This document shows, one piece after another, positions 25,797 through 34,536 of a DNA stretch of 64,000 bases (position 1 is the first letter of the stretch; each line of letters opens with the position of its first letter). Source of the stretch: Methanococcoides methylutens. GTDB taxonomy: Archaea > Halobacteriota > Methanosarcinia > Methanosarcinales > Methanosarcinaceae. Where the stretch lies: NCBI RefSeq assembly GCF_000765475.1, contig NZ_JRHO01000009.1:186001-250000 (forward strand), in the 5' to 3' direction. Made by a program: the position numbers and the translations under genes. Under the pieces are notes generated by a model, which was not told where the DNA came from, did no database searches, and saw nothing but the letters and a program-made list of their open reading frames with translations.

Positions 25797-26822
25797 ATGA
25801 AGGACATGTGGACTGTTAAATACCGACCAGAGATGCTTAAGGATGTTCTGGGCAATGAGAATTCCCTCAATGCCCTTGACCAGCTTGTCCGTTCAGGCAA
25901 TCTGCCCCATCTGGTGTTTCACGGTCCGGTAAACTCTGGCAAGTCTTCAACTGCCTTTGCTCTGGCACGTGAACTGTACGGGGATAGCTACGAGAACAAT
26001 TTCACATACTTCAATGCTTCCGATTTCTTTGATCAGGGAAAGCGCTATCTTGTTCGTGATAAGCGCTTCACTCATATCATAGGGACGGATGACCCGAAGA
26101 AGATCTACTCCAGTGTCATTTCCATCTTCAAGACCGTGATCAATGAATTTGCAGGGATGGGTTCAATTGATGCGGATTTCAAGATAATCTTCATCGACAG
26201 TGTTGAGTCTCTGGATACCAGTGCACAGCATGCCTTGCGTCGTATAATGGAAAAGTATACTCGCACATGCAGGTTCATCCTGTCCACTACTCAGCCTTCA
26301 AAGCTGATATCCCCTCTGCGGTCAAGAGGGCTGGAGCTATTCTTTACTTATGTTCCCGATGAGGTGCTAAGGTCGTATATAATTTCAATTACGGAACAAG
26401 AGGAAATTTCCATTTCTGAGGATGGTCTTGATGCCCTTATGTACTATGCAGGTGGCAATGTCTCAAAGGCTTTGCTGACACTTCAGTTTGCTAATATGAG
26501 CAAGCCAGATGCAGAGATCACAGGTGAGTTACTATACGAGGAATCTCTCTGCGAGGTTTCTGACAACGTGACAGAACTTCATTCTGCAGCTATTGATCAT
26601 GAGTTCGTGAAAGCGAGGAAACTGATCGACACTCTTCTCATTGAGGAAGGTTTTACCGGGGACGAGGTCCTGCAGCAGTTACATTCTGTGGTGGTAAAAT
26701 CGGACCGTGCTGAATACGAGATCGCAAAAGCGGTCCGCAGGATCGCAGATGCAGATGCAATGATCATCGACAGCGCGAACGCAAGGATCCATCTGGAATC
26801 ACTTGTTACGGAACTCTACTGA
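25797..26822 (+). CDS. Replication factor C small-subunit paralogue with altered Walker B
   Basis: This 341-residue AAA+ protein of the clamp-loader family begins with MWTVKYRPEMLKDVLGNE. Walker A is GPVNSGKSS (about 42-50), with the lysine kept but the usual GPPGTGKT changed. Walker B reads IIFIDSVESL where the family has DEAD/DEAE, so the catalytic Glu is absent. The SRC motif reads RSRG, keeping the arginine finger. Methanosarcinales and haloarchaea carry a second small RFC subunit of this kind that assembles with a canonical subunit and the large one, so it is probably a low-activity structural clamp-loader subunit. The start is between 25794 and 25797, with AAGAGGTG just upstream. Confidence 0.8.
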   Translation: MKDMWTVKYRPEMLKDVLGNENSLNALDQLVRSGNLPHLVFHGPVNSGKSSTAFALARELYGDSYENNFTYFNASDFFDQGKRYLVRDKRFTHIIGTDDPKKIYSSVISIFKTVINEFAGMGSIDADFKIIFIDSVESLDTSAQHALRRIMEKYTRTCRFILSTTQPSKLISPLRSRGLELFFTYVPDEVLRSYIISITEQEEISISEDGLDALMYYAGGNVSKALLTLQFANMSKPDAEITGELLYEESLCEVSDNVTELHSAAIDHEFVKARKLIDTLLIEEGFTGDEVLQQLHSVVVKSDRAEYEIAKAVRRIADADAMIIDSANARIHLESLVTELY

Positions 26823-26836
26823 ATCGGGTATTTATC

Positions 26837-28483
26837 ATGACATCTCAAGAGGATGGAAATTTCAGGGCTGCATGCCGAAAGTTGCTGGATATGGTACTTG
26901 AGGGTAAGGTATCTGGTAATCTGGAACTAAATGAGGCAAAAAAAGCTGTCAGCAAGGAGTTCAGGCTCTCCACCCTTCCAAAGAACCCGGACCTGATAAT
27001 GGTGGGGACTGAAGAGGAACAAAAAAAGGTACGTGATTCCCTTCGCCGCAAACCGGTCCGTACCATCTCAGGTGTTGCGGTGATCGCTGCCATGACCTCT
27101 CCCTGTGCCTGTCCTCACGGTGTTTGTGTGCCATGTCCGGGAGGCCCTAATTCTACATTCAATTCTCCTCAGAGCTATATGGGTAGGGAACCGGCTACAA
27201 TGCGGGCCATGCAGCATGAGTATGATCCCTATCGGATCGTTTCAGGTCGTCTGTCCCAGCTAAAGCAGATCGGGCATGAGGTCGATAAAGCAGAGCTTAT
27301 CGTCATGGGCGGGACATTTTCAGCCCGGGCTATTGATTATCAGGAATGGTTCACAAAGCGTTGCCTTGAGGCGATGAACGATTTTTCCGGGACTGAGTGG
27401 CGTGATGATGTGCAACTTATCGGAAAGACCCAGCCGTATGTGACGGTAGAGGCTGTCCAAAAGGCCAATGAGATTGCAGCTATCAGGAACACGGGTATTA
27501 CTTTTGAGACTCGTCCTGACTGGACGGATTTAGGGCACGTAGACCGTATGCTGGCACTGGGTGCCACAAAGGTCGAGATCGGTGTCCAGAGTGTATATGA
27601 TTTTGTGCTTGAGAGGATGAGGAGGGGGCACACGGTGCAGGAGACTGTGGAGTCCAACCGGGTCCTCCGGGATAGTGCGCTTAAGGTCGGTTTCCATATG
27701 ATGCCCCATCTTCCGGGAATGGATTCTGCAAGGGATCTTCGGGGCTTTAAGAAACTTTTTACGGACAGCAGGTTCATGCCTGATTACCTGAAGATATACC
27801 CCACTCTTGTCACAGAGGGCACACAGCTCCACGAGATGTGGCTAAAGGGTGAATATGAAGCTTTGGACGATGAGGCTGCTACGGAGCTTCTTGCAGACAT
27901 CAAGGCCATACTGCCAAAATGGGTGAGGATGCAGCGCATACAGAGGGATATCCCTTCTCCTCAGATCATTGCAGGCGTGAGAAAGAGCAACATCCGTCAG
28001 CTTGCAAAGGAGCGGCTGGAAGCGAGGGGTGGTAGGTGCCGGTGTATCCGATGCAGAGAGGTCGGTCACAATGTCCTCAAGGGCAATGAACCAGATCCGG
28101 AAAGCATTGAGCTCATAGTAGAGAGCTACGACTCCTGTGGCGGGAAAGAGCATTTCATCTCATTTGAAGATATGACGAACGATATCCTGATAGGTTTCCT
28201 GAGGTTGCGTTTCCCGAACTCTCCTCACAGGGATGAGCTACAGGATGCTGCCCTTGTGAGGGAGTTGCATGTTTATGGCTCCATGGTACCTGTGGGCAGG
28301 GATGCGAGCAGGACTGACTGGCAGCATCGCGGATATGGTGCGGAACTTCTTGAGAATGCAGAGAAAATGGCTTTGGAGGCAGGCTATTCGAAGATCTCTA
28401 TTATCAGCGGGATCGGTGTAAGGGAGTACTATCGCAAGTTCGGATATCATCGTGATGGTGTTTATATGTCAAAGGAAATTTGA
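26837..28483 (+). CDS. elp3: tRNA uridine(34) carboxymethyl-modifying enzyme Elp3
   Basis: This 548-residue radical-SAM/acetyltransferase fusion makes the cm5U34 side chain in tRNA anticodons; archaeal Elp3 acts without the other Elongator subunits. The cluster-binding motif CPHGVCVPCPGG is near 93-104, preceded by CAC. The radical-SAM barrel includes VMGGTFSAR and IGVQSVYDFVLERMRRGHT. A zinc-like set (CRCIRCREVG) lies near 397-406, and the C-terminal GNAT domain has WQHRGYGAELLENAEKMA as its acetyl-CoA loop (about 495-512). Length is typical. It begins 14 bases after the RFC paralogue. Confidence 0.93.
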   Translation: MTSQEDGNFRAACRKLLDMVLEGKVSGNLELNEAKKAVSKEFRLSTLPKNPDLIMVGTEEEQKKVRDSLRRKPVRTISGVAVIAAMTSPCACPHGVCVPCPGGPNSTFNSPQSYMGREPATMRAMQHEYDPYRIVSGRLSQLKQIGHEVDKAELIVMGGTFSARAIDYQEWFTKRCLEAMNDFSGTEWRDDVQLIGKTQPYVTVEAVQKANEIAAIRNTGITFETRPDWTDLGHVDRMLALGATKVEIGVQSVYDFVLERMRRGHTVQETVESNRVLRDSALKVGFHMMPHLPGMDSARDLRGFKKLFTDSRFMPDYLKIYPTLVTEGTQLHEMWLKGEYEALDDEAATELLADIKAILPKWVRMQRIQRDIPSPQIIAGVRKSNIRQLAKERLEARGGRCRCIRCREVGHNVLKGNEPDPESIELIVESYDSCGGKEHFISFEDMTNDILIGFLRLRFPNSPHRDELQDAALVRELHVYGSMVPVGRDASRTDWQHRGYGAELLENAEKMALEAGYSKISIISGIGVREYYRKFGYHRDGVYMSKEI

Positions 28484-28632
28484 TCTTTGTCCGGCAGATC
28501 TGTAAGAAAGTCAAAAATATTGTATTTCTGTAACTCTTCAATACATTTATAATATAGTTTGGTATATTCCACTATAAGCCTATCATTCTGATAGGGCCAA
28601 GAATGTTGTAATAATTACTCGGTGATGTCAAA

Positions 28633-28980
28633 ATGGCCATTGATGATTCCAACGAAGAGATCGTGAAACTTTTGAAGGAGATCAGTGGGAAGCTGGATCG
28701 TATCCTTATGCAGGGTACATCTGTGAAAGAGTCGGATGACGGTATCTTTGATGTACTGGATGTAATGACACTGCTCACACTTCCTGATCATCTGCGTGCG
28801 ACAGCAACAGCTCTCTTTGAACTGGGGTCGGCAACCGCTGAAGACCTTGCAGAGAAAACCCATAAGGAACGTGCTGTAGAGAGCAATTACCTGAATCAGC
28901 TTGTGAGGATGGGACACGTTGTTAAAAATCGTTCAGGCAGAAAAGTTTACTTTAGTATAGGGGAAGGTCTGGGCAAATAA
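28633..28980 (+). CDS. Winged-helix DNA-binding protein
   Basis: This 115-residue protein has an N-terminal amphipathic helix (EEIVKLLKEISGKLDRIL) likely used for dimerisation. A winged-helix domain of the MarR/TrmB-like type covers about 45-110, with recognition segment SATAEDLAEKTHKERAVESNY and wing MGHVVKNRSGRKVYFSIG. It is a probable transcription regulator. It stands alone with its own upstream TATA-like elements, just before a MinD-like ATPase gene on the same strand. The target is unknown and autoregulation is possible. Confidence 0.7.
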   Translation: MAIDDSNEEIVKLLKEISGKLDRILMQGTSVKESDDGIFDVLDVMTLLTLPDHLRATATALFELGSATAEDLAEKTHKERAVESNYLNQLVRMGHVVKNRSGRKVYFSIGEGLGK

Positions 28981-29173
28981 TTGTTCTTATGTTGTCCGGA
29001 GATCTATGCACTCATATGTAATGTATATTAATGTGCAATACTGCTCAATAATCATTTCATATCAATACAAATCAAGTATGTTTGATTTAAACGCAAAATT
29101 TCTATGAAATACTATTATATAGAAGTTTATCGTCATATCTCATAAGAATAATATGTGCTCATAGGGGATATAA

Positions 29174-29935
29174 ATGGGAAAAAGTATCGCGGTACATTCA
29201 TCAAAAGGCGGTTCAGGTAAAACCTCTTTTTCTATCAACCTTGCATTTGCATATGCATCCACAGGGAAGAGCGTATGTCTCCTTGATGCCGATCTTAAGG
29301 CTCCAAGTGTTTTTAATTATATGTTTCCTGATTCTAACTGCTGGCTGAACGATGTCCTTGATGGTAAATGTGGCATCATGGATGCGATCGTTGAGGTCGT
29401 TGATGACTCAGTAGCACCTGGCAAGTTATCTGTGGGCTATTGCAATCCTGACATCGATGCAGTTCGTGAGATCTCGGGCAAGGATCGTAAATGGCAGTCA
29501 AAGGCCCTGAAGATCATCATGGGCATAAAGAATGATCTGTTCTCTTCCGGAATAGATGTGCTTATCATCGATACAGGTCCCGGTGTGGATTTCACATCGG
29601 TTAATGCAATAGCTGCAGCGGATTATGTAATAATGGTGACTAGGCCTGAAAGGTCTCACCAGAAATATATGGAGCAGATAATTGATGGTATTTATATCCC
29701 GCTTGACAAAGATTACGGTGTCATTATGAATAAGTGCCATGAAAAGGATCCGATCTCAATATCCGGTATGACCAATTCGGAGGTTCCTTTACTGGCATCA
29801 ATACCCTGCCTTTGTGATATTGCCCTGAGGGGCGATTCAGAAGTATTGGTGGTCACAGATCCGGAAAATCTTTTTTCAAAAGCTGTTTTCACAGTTGTTA
29901 AGAACATCGAAGAGTGCTTTTCCATAAGTGATTAA
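29174..29935 (+). CDS. MinD/ParA-like ATPase
   Basis: This 253-residue P-loop ATPase of the SIMIBI class carries the deviant Walker A KGGSGKTS at residues 11-18 with the signature lysine. CLLDADLKAPSVF (switch I region) and the switch II / Walker B segment LIIDTGPGVDF (about 134-144) follow. VIMVTRPERSHQKYMEQI is as in MinD-like proteins. No membrane-targeting amphipathic C terminus is obvious. Archaeal members take part in positioning, cofactor or complex assembly, and the role here is unknown. It follows the winged-helix gene after 193 bases and is convergent with an ECF-S-like gene (1-base gap between stops). Confidence 0.8.
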   Translation: MGKSIAVHSSKGGSGKTSFSINLAFAYASTGKSVCLLDADLKAPSVFNYMFPDSNCWLNDVLDGKCGIMDAIVEVVDDSVAPGKLSVGYCNPDIDAVREISGKDRKWQSKALKIIMGIKNDLFSSGIDVLIIDTGPGVDFTSVNAIAAADYVIMVTRPERSHQKYMEQIIDGIYIPLDKDYGVIMNKCHEKDPISISGMTNSEVPLLASIPCLCDIALRGDSEVLVVTDPENLFSKAVFTVVKNIEECFSISD

Positions 29936-29936
29936 C

Positions 29937-30737
29937 TCATTTTTTGTCTTTTTCAAGCATATCCTTCACTTCATTCACATAGTTCAGGATGTCATCCTTT
30001 TTTGCATCTTGAATATTTTCATGGAATGTGTCCGATTCCATGAGCGTGTTCTGAAGTGATATTATCAGCAGATACATTATCGAAGCTGCTGCCAATGCAA
30101 GTGTCATCCTTTCGATAGGATAGATAGTGATGACCGATACAAACATCTGAGGTGGCAGGTCAAAGAGTATTGCTGCACTTATGCTGCCTGCAAGATGGTC
30201 TGCCAGGATTGCCATAAGTGCTGCAAGAAGCAGGAATATGAATTTGAACAGGTTCTCTTTCCTGTCCTTTAATTTGTAGTTGAATACGAGGAAGGCTCCA
30301 AGGGTGATAACGTGGAACCACGGGTAGTAGTATACGGTCCTTCCGAGGGGTGTGATGTACCAAAGCAGTATAAGAACCCCGAAAATTGCCATTGCAGCCT
30401 TTTCTCTCTTTGTGATACAAAGACCGGCCACCGCCGAGGACATTGCCACAAAGAAAGGGGTAAGTAGGTGGAATGTGTCTGGGCTACCTCCTCCTCTTAC
30501 TAAGGTATGGCCCATAATAGCGGTAAAGGATGCGATCACTCCCCAAAAGGGGCCAAGTAGCATTCCATTCAATGCACCAAAAGATACTACCGAACTTATC
30601 CTTGCTCCCTCTATGCCGATGAGGTTCTCAAAATCGGGAAACCAGCTTGCAAAGTATGTTATTACTATGGCAGAAAGAACATACAATGCTGTGAGGTTCC
30701 TTTTTTTGATAAGCTGGTTGTATATATCAATGATCAC
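29937..30737 (-). CDS. Multi-pass membrane protein resembling ECF transporter substrate-binding (S) subunits
   Basis: This 266-residue protein has about six to seven hydrophobic helices. The segment GARISSVVSFGALNGMLLGP followed by FWGVIASFTAIMGHTLVR resembles the conserved helix pair of ECF-type S components, which bind vitamins or metals and share an energising ATPase module. A charged cytoplasmic tail (about 235-266) rich in Lys, Asp and Glu follows. No ATPase or T component is nearby, so it would need a shared module elsewhere. The substrate cannot be read from the sequence. It is monocistronic and convergent with the MinD-like gene. Confidence 0.55.
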   Translation of the reverse strand: MIIDIYNQLIKKRNLTALYVLSAIVITYFASWFPDFENLIGIEGARISSVVSFGALNGMLLGPFWGVIASFTAIMGHTLVRGGGSPDTFHLLTPFFVAMSSAVAGLCITKREKAAMAIFGVLILLWYITPLGRTVYYYPWFHVITLGAFLVFNYKLKDRKENLFKFIFLLLAALMAILADHLAGSISAAILFDLPPQMFVSVITIYPIERMTLALAAASIMYLLIISLQNTLMESDTFHENIQDAKKDDILNYVNEVKDMLEKDKK

Positions 30738-30823
30738 AATATTCTATTGTTCTCATTATTATATAATACTTTAAGGCAACATCTGCCTTTTTTAGAATTT
30801 GCAACAGTTCATCTCATCAGAAC

Positions 30824-30834
30824 TGATATATATA
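30824..30834 (+). promoter_or_regulatory. TATA box of the fae-hps gene
   Basis: TGATATATATA lies about 33 bases before the ATG at 30863. Initiation about 25 bases downstream gives a very short leader, consistent with the lack of a strong ribosome binding site. The next gene, tpiA, is behind a hairpin. Confidence 0.5.
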
Positions 30835-30862
30835 GTCATGGCAATTTAGCGGATTGATAACT

Positions 30863-32053
30863 ATGATGTTTATTGGAGAAGCACTAATTGGCGAGGCACC
30901 AGAACTCGCACACGTCGATCTTATGATCGGGGACAAGGAGGGACCTGTCGGACAGGCGTTCGCAACAGGCATGACCCAGCTTTCAGCAGGTCACACTCCT
31001 CTTCTTTCCGTCATCCGCCCGAACTTACCCACAAAGCCATCTACACTGATCGTTCCAAAAGTGACAGTGAAGAACATGGACCAGGCCTCACAGATATTTG
31101 GTCCTGCTCAGGCAGCTGTTGCTAAGGCTATTGCTGATGCAGTGGAAGAAGGCATTGTCCCGAAAGACCAGGCTGAAGACCTTGTGATCATCGCAAGCGT
31201 ATTCATCCATCCACAGGCTGTTGACTACAACCGTATCTTCAGGTACAACTACGGTGCTACAAAACTTGCTCTTAAGCGCGCACTGGACAATTTCCCATCC
31301 ATCGACACTGTGCTCGAAGAGAAGGACAAGTCCTCACACGCAATTATGGGATTCAAGGTATCAAGGCTTTGGGATGCTCCATACCTGCAGGTTGCACTTG
31401 ACAATCCAAACATCGATGCTATCCGCAATGTCGTCAAGCAGCTTCCAAAGAGCGACCACCTTATCCTGGAAGCAGGTACACCTCTTATCAAACGCTATGG
31501 TGTGGACGTAATCACCAAGCTGCGTGAGATCAAACCTGACGCATTCATCGTTGCTGACCTTAAGACACTTGATACAGGTAACCTTGAGGCACGTATGGTC
31601 GCAGATGCAACCGCAGATGCTATTGTGGTTTCCGCACTTGCACCTATTGCAACACTTAACAAAGCTATCGCAGAAGCACACAAGACCGGTATCTCTGCTG
31701 TCATGGACACACTGAACCAGCCAGACCCTGTAGCTGTACTTGAACAGCTTGACGAGCTTCCTGATGTTGTCGAACTTCACCGTGCGATCGATATCGAAGA
31801 GACTGCTCACGCATGGGGCAGTATCGAGGGTATCAAGGCAATCGGTGAGAAGCGCAACAAGAAGATCCTTGTAGCAGTTGCAGGCGGTGTACGCGTTGAC
31901 ACTATCTCCGCTGCACTTGGCGCAGGGGCTGACATACTCGTTGTTGGAAGGGCTATCACCAACTCCAAGGACATCAAGCAGGCAGCTGACCAGTTCATTG
32001 AAGGCCTGAACAAGCCTGAGATCGACCAGTTCAGAGTAATGACCGATTTCTAA
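30863..32053 (+). CDS. fae-hps: Bifunctional formaldehyde-activating enzyme / 3-hexulose-6-phosphate synthase
   Basis: This 396-residue fusion is characteristic of methanogens. The Fae domain (about 1-160), with catalytic His17 in EAPELAHVDLMIG, condenses formaldehyde with tetrahydromethanopterin. The Hps domain (about 170-390), with the orotidine-decarboxylase-like ADLKTLDTG metal/catalytic loop and VVGRAITNS phosphate loop, interconverts hexulose 6-phosphate with ribulose 5-phosphate plus formaldehyde. In archaea lacking the pentose phosphate pathway the reverse direction supplies ribulose 5-phosphate, and Fae captures the released formaldehyde. Codon use is biased as in gdhA, suggesting high expression. 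A hairpin follows, then tpiA. Confidence 0.95.
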   Translation: MMFIGEALIGEAPELAHVDLMIGDKEGPVGQAFATGMTQLSAGHTPLLSVIRPNLPTKPSTLIVPKVTVKNMDQASQIFGPAQAAVAKAIADAVEEGIVPKDQAEDLVIIASVFIHPQAVDYNRIFRYNYGATKLALKRALDNFPSIDTVLEEKDKSSHAIMGFKVSRLWDAPYLQVALDNPNIDAIRNVVKQLPKSDHLILEAGTPLIKRYGVDVITKLREIKPDAFIVADLKTLDTGNLEARMVADATADAIVVSALAPIATLNKAIAEAHKTGISAVMDTLNQPDPVAVLEQLDELPDVVELHRAIDIEETAHAWGSIEGIKAIGEKRNKKILVAVAGGVRVDTISAALGAGADILVVGRAITNSKDIKQAADQFIEGLNKPEIDQFRVMTDF

Positions 32054-32054
32054 G

Positions 32055-32084
32055 CGTGCGTTTCTTCGCACGTTCCCTTTTTTA
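32055..32084 (+). terminator. Hairpin between fae-hps and tpiA
   Basis: CGTGCG (32055-32060) and CGCACG (32067-32072) form a perfect 6-base stem followed by CCCTTTTTT. It lies in the 44-base gap between the two genes, so it either ends the fae-hps transcript or lowers read-through into tpiA. Confidence 0.5.
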
Positions 32085-32097
32085 TGGTGGGGTATGA

Positions 32098-32763
32098 ATG
32101 AAACCATTGATCGTATTGAATCTGAAGACCTATCTTGAAGGTACCGGAGAAGGTGCTGTCAGGATCGCTGAGGCATGCAGGGCTGTAGGCGAGGAAAGTG
32201 GCATCGAGATCGCAGTGGCACCTCAGCTTTGTGATGTCTACAGAGTTGCATCACAGGTGGATGTGCCGGTGTACTCACAGCATATTGATGGTGTTGGTGC
32301 CGGAAGTTTCACAGGTCATGTTTTTGCAAGATGCGTCAGGGACGCCGGTGCAGTCGGTACACTTATCAATCACTCCGAGCGCCGCCTGAACCTTGCGGAC
32401 ATTGAAGCATCCATTACCGCTGCAAAAGATATTGGTCTTCGCACGATAGTGTGTACCAATAACATTGCTACGACAGCAGCAGCAGCAGCACTGGGGCCTG
32501 ACTTCGTTGCAGTGGAACCACCGGAACTTATCGGTTCAGGTATTCCTGTTTCAAAAGCAGATCCTGAGGTCGTAAGAGGTTCAGTTACTGCCGTTGAGGG
32601 TATCGATGCTGATGTGAAGGTGCTCTGCGGTGCAGGTATCTCAAAAGGAGAAGACCTTAAGGCTGCAATGGAACTCGGTTCTGTTGGAGTTCTCCTGGCA
32701 TCCGGTATCGTAAAGGCTAAAGACCCAAAGGCTGCGCTTGAGGATCTTGTAAGCCTGATCTGA
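32098..32763 (+). CDS. tpiA: Triosephosphate isomerase, archaeal type
   Basis: This 221-residue TIM-barrel enzyme interconverts dihydroxyacetone phosphate and glyceraldehyde 3-phosphate. It has the short archaeal length. Catalytic elements are LNLKTY (Lys near 10), INHSERR with the catalytic His (about 91-96), VAVEPPELIGSG with the catalytic Glu (about 142) and the phosphate-binding CGAGISKGED and GVLLASGIVKA. TGGGG precedes the ATG. It sits 44 bases after fae-hps, separated by a hairpin, so it may be expressed partly by read-through. It works in series with the class II aldolase and phosphoglycerate mutase also in this window. Confidence 0.94.
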   Translation: MKPLIVLNLKTYLEGTGEGAVRIAEACRAVGEESGIEIAVAPQLCDVYRVASQVDVPVYSQHIDGVGAGSFTGHVFARCVRDAGAVGTLINHSERRLNLADIEASITAAKDIGLRTIVCTNNIATTAAAAALGPDFVAVEPPELIGSGIPVSKADPEVVRGSVTAVEGIDADVKVLCGAGISKGEDLKAAMELGSVGVLLASGIVKAKDPKAALEDLVSLI

Positions 32764-32797
32764 TACCTTAATAGAATTATTGTAAAAAGAAGTAAGT

Positions 32798-32821
32798 GAT
32801 GCCTTATGGCATCTCTTTTTT
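32798..32821 (+). terminator. Hairpin terminator of tpiA
   Basis: GATGCC (32798-32803) and GGCATC (32808-32813) form a perfect 6-base stem with a TTAT loop, followed by a T run. Confidence 0.65.
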
Positions 32822-32833
32822 TAAATTTATTAT

Positions 32834-33154
32834 TTATCCTTCTAGGAAATACCATCCGATCAATAACAACAGTGATGAGAATCCTACTTTAATTCCCATG
32901 GTAAGTTCCAGGTGAAGGTTGCGTGCAACCATGTTGGATATTCCGATAGGTGGTGGTGATAGCAGGAGTGCTGCCAGGAACAATGAGATGCCTGATATGT
33001 AATTATTATCCACAATAATAAGGTAAAGTCCTGAAATACCCAGGTATATACCGAAAATGGAGATTATCAGAAGTCCCATTTTGTAGAATCGAAGGTATTT
33101 TTCGATACCTCCGGGAAGCATGTTGGCAGTTTGCAAATTTTCAGTCTTTTTCAA
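32834..33154 (-). CDS. Small membrane protein of unknown function
   Basis: This 106-residue protein has three hydrophobic helices (about 27-49, 55-66 extended by a PPPIG turn, and 85-103), with a polar N terminus. The start is a TTG at 33154, supported by GGTGATC directly upstream on the leftward strand. An internal ATG at residue 12 is the alternative. It is transcribed leftward behind the aromatic operon's last gene, but the two are separated by its own start region. No family is recognised. Confidence 0.6.
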   Translation of the reverse strand: MKKTENLQTANMLPGGIEKYLRFYKMGLLIISIFGIYLGISGLYLIIVDNNYISGISLFLAALLLSPPPIGISNMVARNLHLELTMGIKVGFSSLLLLIGWYFLEG

Positions 33155-33210
33155 AAGATCACCGCGATCAGTTTAAATGGAATATTAAATTTGTTCTCAT
33201 TGCATAAATA

Positions 33211-34536
33211 TCAGATGGGGTTCTGACCCCTTATTCCGCAACCAAGGCCGACAAAGAGTTCTTCGATGTCTTTCTGCACCTCTGCAGCAGGCAGGTCTCC
33301 AAGTATGTTGATGCGGTATGTGACACTGAGCCTGTCATCGGATATGCCTGAGTATGTGTCAATGATGCTGACAGAAACTATCCTCTCATCACAATCGATG
33401 ACCTTCTCGATGGTCTGTGGATCTGCTCCGACAGGTATCAGGACCGAGATGTCCCGGGCATGATGTGTGAGGTTATCGATCTTCCACTTTTTCAGTTCTG
33501 CATCGTTAAGCAACCGGATATTCTCTGTTCTAAGTGATACGGTCCTGTCTCCCTTTGATAGCGTTACTGTCCGGGGTGTGACTTTTTCGATGATGCCAAC
33601 ATGAGTAACTCCGGAGTAGTTATGCAAAAGTCCTCTTTCTTTTCCGACGGAGGCTATCATTTCCTCGAACTCGGCTATCTTTGCATTGATCAGTTTGTCC
33701 GATCTGTGCAGTGCAGACGCAGTGTCCTTGAAATGGGCAGCTGCCTCTGTCATCTTTTTGCAGAAGGCTTCGGTGTCCTCTTGTCGGACGATGTTCGAGA
33801 GTACATTGCATTCGTTGATGAATGCCTCATGAACTTTGAGCACCTGGTCGTTCTTCATCTGGATATGGGCGTACAGGTATGGGTTTTGTCCCAGTATCCT
33901 GCCAACGAAATCCACCATTATCTCATATACAGGGCTCATGAACCGGCGTGACTTGTTCACGTCGAAATCAAGGCTCTTGAACGTTGTCCCGATGGTTATG
34001 TATGCAAAATGTGTCAGACCCTGGACCACGGAGACGAACTGGTCATGCTCCTGCGGGTCAATGATCTCAATATGTGCACCGTTTTGTTCGAAGAGGTCGT
34101 GCACTATTGGGAACCATTTGTCACAACGTCCTTTTGTGGGGCTCATTATGACTATCTGTCCCTGTAGTGTCGGAATGGAAGGTCCGAACATTGGGTGTGT
34201 TCCCAGGATCTCCACGCTTTCAGGAGCGTATTTCCTCATTGCATTGACGGGCTCCGCCTTGATGGATGTAAGGTCCATTATCAGGCTTCCCGGCTTCATT
34301 TTAGGAGCGGTCTCTTTGATGACTCTTGTAGTGATGTCTATTGGTACGGTAATGATAACGATATCAGCTTCCCGGATCTCCCTGTCAAGGTCGGTGGCGA
34401 ATTCCACTCCCATCTGTTCTGCGATCTCGGTCTTGCCACTGCTTCCCCATACGATAACCTCATAACCGTGATTTAGGAAGAACTTCGTAAACCACTGCCC
34501 CATTCCTCCGGTACCGCCGATTATGAGCATCTTCAT
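33211..34536 (-). CDS. tyrA: Prephenate dehydrogenase with C-terminal extension
   Basis: This 441-residue protein should oxidise prephenate to 4-hydroxyphenylpyruvate for tyrosine. The N-terminal Rossmann motif is IIGGTGGMGQWFTKFF (about 5-20). The catalytic region HPMFGP (about 115-120) and the helical dimerisation domain with the VQGLTHF motif (about 175) are intact. The C-terminal part (about 290-441) looks like a regulatory ACT-like domain (RDISVLIPVGADPQTIEKVI), as in archaeal TyrA fusions, suggesting tyrosine control. It overlaps aroE by 4 bases and ends the leftward aromatic operon. Confidence 0.88.
   Translation of the reverse strand: MKMLIIGGTGGMGQWFTKFFLNHGYEVIVWGSSGKTEIAEQMGVEFATDLDREIREADIVIITVPIDITTRVIKETAPKMKPGSLIMDLTSIKAEPVNAMRKYAPESVEILGTHPMFGPSIPTLQGQIVIMSPTKGRCDKWFPIVHDLFEQNGAHIEIIDPQEHDQFVSVVQGLTHFAYITIGTTFKSLDFDVNKSRRFMSPVYEIMVDFVGRILGQNPYLYAHIQMKNDQVLKVHEAFINECNVLSNIVRQEDTEAFCKKMTEAAAHFKDTASALHRSDKLINAKIAEFEEMIASVGKERGLLHNYSGVTHVGIIEKVTPRTVTLSKGDRTVSLRTENIRLLNDAELKKWKIDNLTHHARDISVLIPVGADPQTIEKVIDCDERIVSVSIIDTYSGISDDRLSVTYRINILGDLPAAEVQKDIEELFVGLGCGIRGQNPI

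Noticed and set aside
31361-32107. Long leftward open frame (about 248 codons) opposite fae-hps
   Set aside because: It is an antisense shadow of a highly biased gene. Its cysteine-rich translation is an artefact of complementing GCA/ACA-type codons.
33836-34465. Rightward frame of about 209 codons opposite tyrA
   Set aside because: It is antisense to a recognised prephenate dehydrogenase and has no supporting signals.
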